From the NCBI RefSeq assembly GCF_000687165.1, contig NZ_JMKU01000018.1:86016-150015 (forward strand): 64,000 bases of DNA, given 5' to 3'. Below, one piece after another: positions 16,431 to 24,500 of the stretch. The first letter of the stretch is position 1. Each line of letters starts with the position of its first letter. A program made the position numbers and the translations under genes. Source of the stretch: Paracidovorax oryzae ATCC 19882. GTDB lineage: Bacteria; Pseudomonadota; Gammaproteobacteria; Burkholderiales; Burkholderiaceae_C. The notes beneath the pieces are model-generated. The model searched no databases and was not told where the DNA came from. It saw only the letters and a list, made by a program, of their open reading frames with translations.

Positions 16431-17663
16431 ATGAATCAATCCGCTGTTACAACATTCCCGGTCACCGATGGTGTAGGACGGGCGCTGGAGGTGTCGTTGC
16501 GCGGGACCGACGAACTGCTGCCCCGTGAGGAATGGACGCGCAAGCTCGCGCGCTCGGAGGCGACGGGTGTCCCGCTGCGCATCAAGCTGGGACTGGACCC
16601 CACCGCGCCGGACATCCACATCGGCCACACGGTGGTGCTCAACAAGATGCGCCAGCTGCAGGACCTGGGCCACCAGGTGATCTTCCTGATCGGAGACTTC
16701 ACCACGCTGATCGGCGACCCCTCGGGCCGCAACACCACGCGCCCGCCGCTCACGCCCGAGCAGATCAAGATCAACGCCGAGACCTACTACACCCAGGCCG
16801 CCAAGGTGCTGGACCCGGCGCGCACCGAGATCCGCTACAACAGCGAATGGTGCGCGCCACTGGGCGCCGCGGGCATGATCCAGCTGGCCGCCAAGTACAC
16901 CGTGGCCCGCATGATGGAGCGCAACGATTTCCACCAGCGATTCACGGACGGCAGCTCGATCAGCCTGCACGAGTTCCTCTACCCGCTGCTGCAGGGCTAC
17001 GACTCGGTCGCCTTGAAGAGCGACCTGGAGCTGGGCGGCACCGACCAGAAGTTCAACCTGCTGATGGGCCGCCACCTGCAGCAGGAGTACGGGCAGGAGC
17101 CGCAGTGCATCCTGACGATGCCGCTGCTGGTGGGCCTGGACGGCGTGGACAAGATGTCCAAGTCCAAGAACAACTACATCGGCATCACCGAAGACGCCAA
17201 CACCATGTTCGCCAAGGTGCTGTCGATCTCCGACACGCTGATGTGGGACTGGTACACCCTGCTGTCGTTCAAGAGCCTGGCCGAGATCGCCGCGCTCAAG
17301 GCCGAGGTGGAAGGCGGCCGCAATCCCAAGGACGCCAAGGTGGCGCTCGCCAAGGAGATCACCGCACGCTTCCACAGCGCCGCCGCCGCCGACGCGGCCG
17401 AAGCGGACTTCATGAACCGCAGCAAGGGCGGCGTGCCCGACGAGATTCCCGAGGTGTCGCTCTCCGGCGCGCCGCTGGGCATCGGCGCATTGCTCAAGCA
17501 GGCCAACCTCGCGCCGTCCACGAGCGAGGCCAACCGCCTGATCGACGGTGGCGGCGTGCGCGTGGAAGGCGGCGTGGTGAGCGACCGCGGCCTGAAGCTG
17601 GAGGCCGGCACGTACGTGGTGCAGGTGGGCAAGCGCAAGTTCGCCCGCGTCACGCTGGGTTGA
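16431..17663 (+). CDS. tyrS: tyrosyl-tRNA synthetase
   Basis: This 410-residue class I synthetase charges tRNA-Tyr. It shows [15 protein letters not shown] with the HIGH signature at 63-66, the tyrosine pocket [13 protein letters not shown], and KMSKS at 241-245. A C-terminal S4 RNA-binding domain ([23 protein letters not shown]) ends the protein. The layout is that of the TyrRZ-like, about 400-residue group. The start at 16431 gives the normal N-terminus; a TAGAAT near 16359 may be its -10, overlapping the divergent peptidase promoter region. Confidence 0.97.
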   Translation: MNQSAVTTFPVTDGVGRALEVSLRGTDELLPREEWTRKLARSEATGVPLRIKLGLDPTAPDIHIGHTVVLNKMRQLQDLGHQVIFLIGDFTTLIGDPSGRNTTRPPLTPEQIKINAETYYTQAAKVLDPARTEIRYNSEWCAPLGAAGMIQLAAKYTVARMMERNDFHQRFTDGSSISLHEFLYPLLQGYDSVALKSDLELGGTDQKFNLLMGRHLQQEYGQEPQCILTMPLLVGLDGVDKMSKSKNNYIGITEDANTMFAKVLSISDTLMWDWYTLLSFKSLAEIAALKAEVEGGRNPKDAKVALAKEITARFHSAAAADAAEADFMNRSKGGVPDEIPEVSLSGAPLGIGALLKQANLAPSTSEANRLIDGGGVRVEGGVVSDRGLKLEAGTYVVQVGKRKFARVTLG

Positions 17664-17697
17664 CGCCGCCAGCCCCGGCCCTGGGGGCGGTGGCGAT

Positions 17698-18690
17698 TCA
17701 GCCCAGGTCGTCGTTCAGGTCCGGATCGGGGACTTCGCCCACGGCTTCGCGGGTGAGCTGCGCCTCGCGCAGCAGCCAGGAGCAGAACGCCTTGATCTCG
17801 GGGCGCTGCCCGCTGCGCGGCCCCACCAGCATCCAGTACACCAGCGGCGAATCGAGCCGGTAGCCGGGCAGCACCTCGACGAGGTCACCGGACGCGAGGC
17901 TGTCCGCGATGAGCGGCATCCGCGCGAGCGCGAGGCCCTGGCCGGTGAGCGCGGCCTGCACGATCTGGTGGGCGTAGTTGAAGTAGAGCCAGCGCTTGGG
18001 CTGCAGCTTGGACTGGCCGTTCTGCTCGAACCAGCGCCGCCACGTCAGCCATTCCAGGTACGCCGTGCGGTGGGCGTCGCCGGCTTCGATCAGCGTGAAC
18101 TGGGCGACGTCCGCGGGCTTGCGGATGGGCGGGCCGCTCTTGAGCAGCCACGGGCTGGCCACCACGGCGAGCTGCTCCCCGAACAGCCGCTGCGCGCCCT
18201 GCAGCTGCGAGCCCGGCACGGCGTAGCGCAAGGCCAGATCGACGTCCGCGGTTTCCAGGTCCACGGACACGTCGCTCGCATCGATGCGGATGTCGATGTC
18301 GGGGTTGTCGCGCTGGAATTCCTCCATGCGAGGAATCAGCCACATGGATGCGAAGCTGGCCCAGGTCGTGATCGCCACGCTCTTGCGCCCGGCCGTCTGC
18401 CGCACGAGCCGCACGCTGGCATCGAGCCGCTCCAGCGCAGGCGCCACGGCGCGCTGCAGCTGCGCCCCCGCGCTGGTGAGTTCCACCGCGCGCGTGTGCC
18501 GCAGGAAGAGCGGCACGCCCACTTCGTCTTCCAGCGCCTGGATCTGGCGGCTCACCGCCGATTGCGTGAGGGACAGCTCTTCGGCGGCGGCGCGGAAATT
18601 CAGGTGGCGGGCCACGGCGAGGAAGGCGCGCCAGTGGCCGACTGCCACGGGCCGCGTGCGCAGGTGTGCGACAGGGGCGGGAATGGTCAT
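17698..18690 (-). CDS. LysR-family transcriptional regulator (GcvA-like)
   Basis: This 330-residue protein has an N-terminal winged helix (WRAFLAVARHLNFRAAAEELSLTQSAVSRQIQALEDEVGVPLF, about residues 22-65). The effector domain contains IDIRIDASDVSVDLETADVDLALRY, a phrase typical of the GcvA branch. Start ATG at 18690. It is divergent from two DUF2917 genes, a pairing I associate with Burkholderiales. Two identical half-site pairs, ATGCG-N5-CGCAT, which fit the T-N11-A rule of LysR proteins, lie before the second DUF2917 gene and are its likely targets. Confidence 0.9.
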   Translation of the reverse strand: MTIPAPVAHLRTRPVAVGHWRAFLAVARHLNFRAAAEELSLTQSAVSRQIQALEDEVGVPLFLRHTRAVELTSAGAQLQRAVAPALERLDASVRLVRQTAGRKSVAITTWASFASMWLIPRMEEFQRDNPDIDIRIDASDVSVDLETADVDLALRYAVPGSQLQGAQRLFGEQLAVVASPWLLKSGPPIRKPADVAQFTLIEAGDAHRTAYLEWLTWRRWFEQNGQSKLQPKRWLYFNYAHQIVQAALTGQGLALARMPLIADSLASGDLVEVLPGYRLDSPLVYWMLVGPRSGQRPEIKAFCSWLLREAQLTREAVGEVPDPDLNDDLG

Positions 18691-18831
18691 GGTGCTCTGA
18701 ATGCAGGGGCGTCGGCTTGGATTGATGAGCCGGTTGCATGAAATTATGGCCGCGTTTTCATTGGACCGGAGTGGCCGCTGCAAAAGAAACTCCTTGCCAG
18801 GCAACAGCTTGAAGGCAATGGAGAACGGGCC

Positions 18832-19317
18832 ATGGATGTATCCAACTTTCCAGATTCGCAACAATGGTGCGCTCCGGCGGGAGCGTGGAGCCTGGCCTGC
18901 GGCCAGGCCACGGGGTTGCGGCCGCGGCGCAACGGGACGCTGGAAATCGTGCAGGGCGGCGTCTGGCTGACGGTATCGGGCCGCGCGGCCAGCGAAGAGG
19001 ACGTTTTCCTGAGCAGGGGCGACACGCTCCGGATCGCCGCAGGGCAGCACGCCGTGCTGGAACCCTGGCCGGCTTCGGCCCGGACGGGCGGCGTGTCGTT
19101 TCTGTGGACGGAGGAGGGCTCGCAGGGCGTGCCGGTGGCATCTGCCTGGAACGCCGTGGCCCGGGCCCTGGGTGACATGCTCCGTGCCCAGGCAGACCTG
19201 GGTCGCGCCCTGATGGCGCTGGGCCGGGCCGTGGGGAATGCGGCCATCGGGCGCCGGCCGGAGGGGCATGGCAGCGCGCAGATCCCCTCCGCCGTGGCGC
19301 TGCGGGGTCGCCATTGA
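18832..19317 (+). CDS. DUF2917 domain protein, first of a tandem pair
   Basis: This 161-residue protein carries a DUF2917 core at about residues 15-90: SLACGQATGLRPRRNGTLEIVQGGVWLTVSG, then DVFLSRGDTLRIAAGQHAVLEPW. The fold is probably a small cupin-like beta barrel; function is unknown. After the core comes a C-terminal extension of about 60 residues that is absent from the second copy. There is no signal peptide. GGAGAACGGGCC precedes the ATG. The region before it shares the 11-mer TTTCATTGGAC with the region before the second copy, 64 and 58 bases from the respective starts. Confidence 0.8.
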   Translation: MDVSNFPDSQQWCAPAGAWSLACGQATGLRPRRNGTLEIVQGGVWLTVSGRAASEEDVFLSRGDTLRIAAGQHAVLEPWPASARTGGVSFLWTEEGSQGVPVASAWNAVARALGDMLRAQADLGRALMALGRAVGNAAIGRRPEGHGSAQIPSAVALRGRH

Positions 19318-19331
19318 TGCGCCTCACGCAT
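19317..19331 (+). promoter_or_regulatory. LysR-type box 1, ATGCG-N5-CGCAT
   Basis: ATGCG-CCTCA-CGCAT is a perfect 5+5 inverted repeat with T-N11-A spacing, preceded by CATTG. It overlaps the stop codon of the first DUF2917 gene and repeats at 19356-19370, 39 bases on. Confidence 0.55.
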
Positions 19332-19355
19332 TGAAACGGTCGTGTTTGTGCATTG

Positions 19356-19370
19356 ATGCGAAAGACGCAT
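19356..19370 (+). promoter_or_regulatory. LysR-type box 2, ATGCG-N5-CGCAT
   Basis: ATGCG-AAAGA-CGCAT shares both arms and the leading CATTG with box 1. It ends 85 bases before the second DUF2917 start, a usual position for activation. Confidence 0.6.
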
Positions 19371-19455
19371 GGTTTCCCGCGTCGCATTTCATTGGACGAC
19401 CCCAGGGGTTGAGAGGAAGAATAGGGAAAAGATCAGGGTTTACCAGGAGAAAGCA

Positions 19456-19827
19456 ATGTCTGCTTCACATGTTCTGAATTTTCAACAATCCGCCGTCCGT
19501 GACCGTTCTTCGGGCCTGGATGTCTATCGACTGGCCTCGGGCCAGGCCCACAGCCTGCGGCCGCGCGTGCCGATGGCGCTGCGCATCGCATCGGGCCGTG
19601 CCTGGGTGACCATCGACGACGGCCTGCCGGGCGAGTCCGACCCGGCCGCGGGCGACATCGTCCTGCATGCCGGCCAGACGCTCTGGATCGCCGCCGGCCA
19701 GCATGCCGTCATCGAGCCGCTGGGCAAGGACGTGGTGCAGTACCGCTTCGACATCTCGCGCATAGTGAAAAGCGAAGCGTCCGGCCAGGGCGTGGTGTCC
19801 GCCCGTACCCCGGCCTGCTGCGCCTGA
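19456..19827 (+). CDS. DUF2917 domain protein, second of a tandem pair
   Basis: This 123-residue protein consists almost only of the DUF2917 core: DVYRLASGQAHSLRPRVPMALRIASGRAWVTIDD, then GDIVLHAGQTLWIAAGQHAVIEPLG. It is clearly a paralogue of the gene upstream and shorter at the C-terminus. AGGAGA at 19445-19450 fixes the start; the frame open from 19369 is leader. Two LysR-type boxes lie upstream, so it probably has its own promoter and responds to the divergent regulator. Function unknown. Confidence 0.82.
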   Translation: MSASHVLNFQQSAVRDRSSGLDVYRLASGQAHSLRPRVPMALRIASGRAWVTIDDGLPGESDPAAGDIVLHAGQTLWIAAGQHAVIEPLGKDVVQYRFDISRIVKSEASGQGVVSARTPACCA

Positions 19828-19884
19828 GCACGGCCTGCGGAGGCAGGCCCGGCGACCCTGCCGGGCCCGGGCGCCCGTCGGCGC

Positions 19885-20298
19885 TCACAGTTCCAGGTCG
19901 ATGGCCAGCGCCTCGAAGGCCGCCATGGCCTCGTTGCCCGCCAGCGACTCCATGCGGGGCAGCGCATCCTCGTCTTCCAGCGTGCTGAAGGCGAGGCTGA
20001 ACCGCTGGAACCGGCGCTTCATCAGGGGGGCCTGGTGCAGCACTTCCATCGCGGTATGGCGCGCATCGGCGCGGATGCGCTCCAGCAGGACGGCCAGGAT
20101 GGCCGGGGGGCCTTCCAGCTGCTGGCAGAAACGCTGGCCGTCGAACACCAGCAGGCCGGTGATGCCGTCCCGGACGTTGGACAACCGGGCCTTTGCGGCA
20201 ATGGTGGCCACGATGCCTACGGGCTGGCCGGGGGCCAGCGTGCTGACATAGAGCACTTCCTGGAGCGGTGCCGTCAGCGGAGGAGGGAAAAGCGTCAT
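19885..20298 (-). CDS. BLUF-domain blue-light photoreceptor
   Basis: This 137-residue protein is a single BLUF domain that binds FAD and changes hydrogen bonding on blue light. The key residues are in place: Tyr17 in EVLYVST, Asn41 in NVRDGITGLL, and Gln59 in FCQQLEGPP. The spacing (17/41/59) equals that of AppA (21/45/63) with a constant offset of four. There is no attached output domain, so signalling must go through a partner protein. It is divergent from a Crp/Fnr regulator with 136 bases between the starts. Confidence 0.93.
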   Translation of the reverse strand: MTLFPPPLTAPLQEVLYVSTLAPGQPVGIVATIAAKARLSNVRDGITGLLVFDGQRFCQQLEGPPAILAVLLERIRADARHTAMEVLHQAPLMKRRFQRFSLAFSTLEDEDALPRMESLAGNEAMAAFEALAIDLEL

Positions 20299-20335
20299 GG
20301 ACTTTCCACTCTAGAGAACACGCCGCTAGGCCGCA

Positions 20336-20349
20336 ATGTCAAAAGACAT
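20336..20349. promoter_or_regulatory. palindrome ATGTC-AAAA-GACAT between BLUF and Crp genes
   Basis: A perfect 5+5 inverted repeat with a four-base spacer lies in the divergent intergenic region, 38 bases from the BLUF start. It resembles neither the classical CRP (TGTGA-N6-TCACA) nor the FNR (TTGAT-N4-ATCAA) site, but has the same N4 spacing as FNR-type sites. A TAGAAT near 20373 may be the -10 of the Crp-type gene. Confidence 0.45.
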
Positions 20350-20434
20350 AGCCTGCAGGCACGCTGATTGCCTAGAATCGCCGCCGCGTTCTTGTTCCGC
20401 ACCCTTTTCCATTTCCTCCGCAGGCGCTGGCAGT

Positions 20435-21205
20435 ATGAGTACCGATGTCGTTTCCGCTGGGCCTTTACCGGAGGTCCCGCGCCATTGCGGCGCCTGCCGG
20501 CTGCGCCAGCGCACCCAGGCTTTCACCCCGGCGACGGGCGAGGAGCTGTCCTTCATCCAGTCGTACCGCTGCGGTGTCGAACTGGTCAAGGCGGGCGGCA
20601 CCCTGATCCGGGAGCACCAGTCCGGCGGCCGGCTCTATACGCTCTATAGCGGGTGGGCGTTTCGTTACAAGACTCTTTCGGACGGGCGCCGGCAGATCCT
20701 GAACTTCCTGCTTCCCGGTGACCTGGTCGGGCTGCAGCAGGAGTTCTCCGATGCCGCCCTGCATGGCGTGGAAGCCGTGACGGACTGCGCTTTCTGCGCC
20801 TTCGATGCCGATGGCCTGTGGACGATGTTCCGCGAGCATGCGCGCCTGGCCTACGGGGTCACGTGGCTGGCGGCGCGGGGCGAGGGCATGGTGGACGACA
20901 ACCTGCTCACGGCCGGCCGGCGCTCCGCGATCGAGCGGGTGGCGGTGCTGCTGGTGCACCTGTACCGCCGCCTGGACCGCCTGGGCCTGGCGGAGGGCGG
21001 GGCGGTGGATTTCCCGATCAACCAGCAGCACATCGCCGATGCGCTGGGGCTGTCGCTGGTGCACACCAACAAGACGCTGCGGCGCCTTGCCGACATGGGC
21101 ATGCACGAAATCTCGGGCGGCCGCCTGCGGCTGCTCAATCCGCGGGCGCTGGCGCGCATCGCGGAATACTACGACGCCATTCCCCGGCCCGTGCCCCTGC
21201 TGTGA
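20435..21205 (+). CDS. Crp/Fnr-family transcriptional regulator
   Basis: This 256-residue protein has a cyclic-nucleotide-binding-type barrel at about residues 45-165 (GGRLYTLYSGWAFRYKTLSDGRRQILNFLLPGDLVGL). A C-terminal winged helix follows (PINQQHIADALGLSLVHTNKTLRRLADMG, about 205-233). The N-terminus has HCGAC (Cys18, Cys21), then Cys46 and Cys118/Cys121, but the third clustered cysteine of FNR is absent, so a classical oxygen-sensing cluster is doubtful. The start at 20435 is preferred over 20336, which would cross the intergenic palindrome. Divergence from BLUF suggests that light and this regulator are linked. Confidence 0.9.
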   Translation: MSTDVVSAGPLPEVPRHCGACRLRQRTQAFTPATGEELSFIQSYRCGVELVKAGGTLIREHQSGGRLYTLYSGWAFRYKTLSDGRRQILNFLLPGDLVGLQQEFSDAALHGVEAVTDCAFCAFDADGLWTMFREHARLAYGVTWLAARGEGMVDDNLLTAGRRSAIERVAVLLVHLYRRLDRLGLAEGGAVDFPINQQHIADALGLSLVHTNKTLRRLADMGMHEISGGRLRLLNPRALARIAEYYDAIPRPVPLL

Positions 21206-21294
21206 CCGCCCGCGGGCGGCTGGCGGGCCGCCGCGGGGCTGTGGGCGGCGGGGCGGATAATCGGCCATCCCCATCCCATCTCCATCCATATTCC

Positions 21295-22725
21295 ATGAGT
21301 GCACTGGACGTCATCATCATGGCCGCGGGCAAAGGCACGCGCATGAAAAGCCGCATTCCCAAGGTCCTGCAGCGCCTCGCGGGGCGCCCCCTGCTGGGGC
21401 ACGTGCTCGACCAGGCGCGCGGCCTGCAGGCGCGGCGCGCCGTCGTCGTGACGGGCCATGGCGCGGCCGAGGTGGAGCCTTTCATCGCCCGCGCGGCGGA
21501 CGGGCTGGATGTGCGCTGCGTGCGGCAGGAGCCGCAGCTGGGCACCGGCCACGCCGTGCAGCAGGCGGTGCCGGCGCTGCAGGGCGACGGGACGGTGGTC
21601 GTGCTGTCCGGCGACGTGCCGCTCACCCGCGCGGACACCCTGCGCGCACTGGTGGCGGCAGGCGGGAGCGGGCAACTGGCCCTGCTCACCGTGACCCTGC
21701 CGGACCCGTCGGGCTACGGGCGCATCGTGCGTGGCGATGACGGCGCGGTGCGCGGCATCGTCGAGCACAAGGACGCCACCGAGGCGCAGCGCGCCATCGA
21801 CGAGGTGTACAGCGGCATCATGGCCGTGCCCGCGGGGCTGCTGGCCGGCTGGCTGGCGCGGCTGACCAACGACAACGCCCAGGGCGAGTACTACCTGACC
21901 GACATCGTGGCCATGGCCGTGGCCGACGGCGTGCCCGTGGTGGCGCATCGCATCGCCGACGCGCTGCAGGTGGCCGGCGTGAACAGCCCGCTGCAGCTGG
22001 CCGAACTGGAGCGCGCCCACCAACTGGCCCAGGCGCGTGTGCTGATGGAGCAGGGCGTGCGCCTGGCGGATCCTGCACGCTTCGACCTGCGCGACGACCC
22101 GCGCACCGGGGCGCGCGGTGAACTGGCCTGCGGGCAGGACGTGGAAATCGATGTGAACTGCATCTTTTCCGGCCGCGTGGAACTGGGCGAGGGCGTGCGC
22201 ATCGGCGCGCACTGCTGCATCGCCAATGCGCGCATCGCCGCGGGCGCGGTGATCCATCCCTATACCCACATCGACGGCGAGCAGCCCGCGGGCGTGCAGG
22301 TGGGCGAGGGCGCGCTGGTCGGGCCGTTCGCGCGGCTGCGGCCCGGCGCGCAGCTGGGGCGCGAAGTGCACATCGGCAACTTCGTGGAAGTGAAGAATTC
22401 GAGCCTGGCCGACGGCGCCAAGGCCAACCATCTCGCCTACCTGGGCGACGCCACGGTGGGCGAGCGCGTGAACTATGGCGCCGGCAGCATCACCGCCAAC
22501 TACGACGGCGCGAACAAGCACCGCACGGTAATCGAGGCCGATGCGCACATCGGCAGCAATTGCGTGCTGGTGGCCCCCGTGACCATCGGGGCGGGCGGCA
22601 CCGTGGGCGGCGGCTCGACCATCACCAGGAGCACGCCGCCGGGCGTGCTCAGCGTCTCGCGCGGACGGCAGGTGAGCATCGAGCAATGGAAGCGGCCCGT
22701 GAAGGGCCCGCGGGCCCCGGGTTGA
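21295..22725 (+). CDS. glmU: bifunctional UDP-GlcNAc pyrophosphorylase / GlcN-1-P acetyltransferase
   Basis: This 476-residue enzyme catalyses the last two steps to UDP-GlcNAc. The uridylyltransferase domain (about 1-240) opens with MAAGKGTRMKSRIPKVL and contains QLGTGHAV and VLSGDVPL. The acetyltransferase left-handed beta helix (about 260-460) contains GPFARLRPG, NFVEVKNSSL, HLAYLGDA, and NYGAGSITANYDG. Start at 21295; a GATAAT at 21256 may be the -10. Together with glmS at 25211 it forms the amino-sugar supply for wall and lipopolysaccharide, although the two genes are not in one operon. Confidence 0.97.
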   Translation: MSALDVIIMAAGKGTRMKSRIPKVLQRLAGRPLLGHVLDQARGLQARRAVVVTGHGAAEVEPFIARAADGLDVRCVRQEPQLGTGHAVQQAVPALQGDGTVVVLSGDVPLTRADTLRALVAAGGSGQLALLTVTLPDPSGYGRIVRGDDGAVRGIVEHKDATEAQRAIDEVYSGIMAVPAGLLAGWLARLTNDNAQGEYYLTDIVAMAVADGVPVVAHRIADALQVAGVNSPLQLAELERAHQLAQARVLMEQGVRLADPARFDLRDDPRTGARGELACGQDVEIDVNCIFSGRVELGEGVRIGAHCCIANARIAAGAVIHPYTHIDGEQPAGVQVGEGALVGPFARLRPGAQLGREVHIGNFVEVKNSSLADGAKANHLAYLGDATVGERVNYGAGSITANYDGANKHRTVIEADAHIGSNCVLVAPVTIGAGGTVGGGSTITRSTPPGVLSVSRGRQVSIEQWKRPVKGPRAPG

Positions 22726-22739
22726 CGGACGGCGCCGCT

Positions 22740-23561
22740 ATGGGCGAAGCCGGTTCCACCGACCCCGGCGCAGAGCGCGATCGGCTGCTGGCCGAGCTGC
22801 AGGCGCTGCGGCAGGAGCAGGAGGCCTTCCTGCGTGCGGTGTCGCACGACCTGCGTGCGCCGTTGCGCCACATACTGGCCTACGGGCGGCTGGTGCGCGA
22901 ACTGGTGGAAGAAAGCAATGCCGATCCGGAGGCGCTGCAGTTCCTGGACACCATGGCCCGCTCCGGCCAGCAACTGGGCGAGATGATCGACGGCCTGATC
23001 CAGCTGGGGCGGGCGGGGCTTGCCCCCGTGCAGCCGCAGGCCGTCGTGGTCGGCGAGGCCCTGCGCGCCGCGGCCGAGGCGGCCCTGGCAGCGGCGGCGC
23101 CCCGGGAGGCTGCGGGGCCCGGTGGTTCTTCCCCATGGCCGGCCACCGTGCAGTGGCAGTGGCCGGACTGTGGCGGCATGGCGGTGCGGGCCGATGCGGC
23201 GCTGCTGCACGAGGTGCTGCTGGCGGTGCTGGACAACGCGCTCAAGTTCTCGCGGCCCGTGGCGCAGCCCTGCATCGTGCTGCAGGCGCGGCCGCTGCCG
23301 GACGGCCGTGTGGAAATCGGCGTGCGCGACAACGGTGTCGGCTTCGTGCCGGCGCGCGCACAGCAGCTGTTCGGCGTATTCCAGCGGCTGCATCCGGTGA
23401 GCCAGTTCCCGGGCCTGGGCCTCGGGCTGGCACGGGCGAAGCGCTTCGTGGAGCGCATGGGCGGCGAGATCGGCATCGATGCCGTGCCTGCACCGCCGGG
23501 CGGTTCCGCCGAGGGGCAGGGATGCCGCGTGCGCATCGTGTTGCCCGCGGCCGGGGCCTGA
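22740..23561 (+). CDS. soluble orphan sensor histidine kinase
   Basis: This 273-residue protein has only a short coiled N-terminus, a dimerisation/phosphoacceptor region with His36 (FLRAVSHDLRAPLRHI), and an ATPase domain. The ATPase shows the N-box (VLLAVLDNALKFSR), G1 (VRDNGVGFVP) and G2 (FPGLGLGLARAKRFVERMGG). The H-box is of the phytochrome-like SHDLRAPLR type. There is no membrane helix, no PAS or GAF domain and no response regulator nearby, so its signal and partner are unknown. It begins 14 bases after glmU, suggesting co-transcription. Confidence 0.88.
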   Translation: MGEAGSTDPGAERDRLLAELQALRQEQEAFLRAVSHDLRAPLRHILAYGRLVRELVEESNADPEALQFLDTMARSGQQLGEMIDGLIQLGRAGLAPVQPQAVVVGEALRAAAEAALAAAAPREAAGPGGSSPWPATVQWQWPDCGGMAVRADAALLHEVLLAVLDNALKFSRPVAQPCIVLQARPLPDGRVEIGVRDNGVGFVPARAQQLFGVFQRLHPVSQFPGLGLGLARAKRFVERMGGEIGIDAVPAPPGGSAEGQGCRVRIVLPAAGA

Positions 23562-23572
23562 AGCGCCGCGGT

Positions 23573-24481
23573 TCAGCCCTTGCGCCCGAGCGCCACGATC
23601 GCGGCCAGGACCACGGCGCCGCCGGCCAATTGCAGGGGCTGCAGCGTCTGGTCCAGGATCCACCACCCGAGCAGCAGCGTGGCCACGGGCTCGGCGTTCA
23701 TCACGGGGGCGTTGCGCGCCATGTCCAGGCGGGGCAGGCTGACGAACATGGCCGTGAAGGCCGTGCCGTAGAGTACGACCAGCGCCGCGAGGCCCCACCA
23801 GCCCGGAGTTGCTTCAGGCCAGCGCATGCCGCCCGGCACCAGGCCGCTGGCACCGGCCGCCACCATCAGCGCGAACACGCTGCCCACGGTCATCAGGCTG
23901 CGCCACATGCCGGGCATTGCTTTGAGGCGGTGGTCGGTGATCCACAGCGCGAGCGCGAACACGCAGGCGGCCGTGAACGCGAAGGCGATGCCGGCGATCC
24001 ATGCGCCGCCGTCGTCCCGGCCCAGTTCCGCCATGCGCGCGGGCACATCGAGCGCCAGCAGCAGCCCGCCCAGGGCCACGGCCATGACCACCGCCGCGCG
24101 GCGCGTGGGGCGCGGCCCGCCCAGGCCCCAGGTGAGCAGCGCGAGCAGCACGGGGCACACGTTCGATACCAGCAGGGCCAGCGCCACGGGGATGCGCGCG
24201 ACGGCGGAGTACAGGCACAGGCTCTGCGTGGCCACCAGCGCGCCCAGCAGCAGCTGCCAGCGCAGCATGCCGGGCGGCATCGAGAGCGCGGGGCGCCGCC
24301 ACGCCACGAGCGCGGTCAGCACCAGCGCGGTGGCGCCGCTGCGGCACAGCACCGCCAGCAGCAGCCCGGTGCCATGGTCGAAGGCCAGGCGTGCCGCCAC
24401 GTGGTTGGCGGCGAAGGTGCAACTGATCAAGGCGATCAGCCCGATCGCGAGGCGGCGAGGCAGCGGGGCGGGGGAGATCAT
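23573..24481 (-). CDS. EamA-family (DMT) transporter, probable metabolite exporter
   Basis: This 302-residue protein has about ten membrane helices in two EamA halves (CTFAANHVAARLAFDHGTG at the start, and LYGTAFTAMFVSLPRLDMARNAPVMNAEPVATLLLGWWILDQ in the second half). DMT proteins of this type often export amino acids. The start at 24481 was chosen over 24496 because AGGAG stands six bases before it, inside the end of the upstream Lrp gene. It is transcribed with that regulator, which fits an amino-acid efflux role. Confidence 0.88.
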   Translation of the reverse strand: MISPAPLPRRLAIGLIALISCTFAANHVAARLAFDHGTGLLLAVLCRSGATALVLTALVAWRRPALSMPPGMLRWQLLLGALVATQSLCLYSAVARIPVALALLVSNVCPVLLALLTWGLGGPRPTRRAAVVMAVALGGLLLALDVPARMAELGRDDGGAWIAGIAFAFTAACVFALALWITDHRLKAMPGMWRSLMTVGSVFALMVAAGASGLVPGGMRWPEATPGWWGLAALVVLYGTAFTAMFVSLPRLDMARNAPVMNAEPVATLLLGWWILDQTLQPLQLAGGAVVLAAIVALGRKG

Positions 24482-24500
24482 TGCAGGCTCCTGCATGGCA

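Noticed and set aside
20435..20800. FNR-type oxygen-sensing Fe-S cluster in the Crp-type protein
   Set aside because: Cys18 and Cys21 match CxxC, but the third cysteine of C-x2-C-x5-C is replaced by threonine; Cys46, Cys118 and Cys121 exist, so another cluster cannot be excluded, but it is not the classical one.
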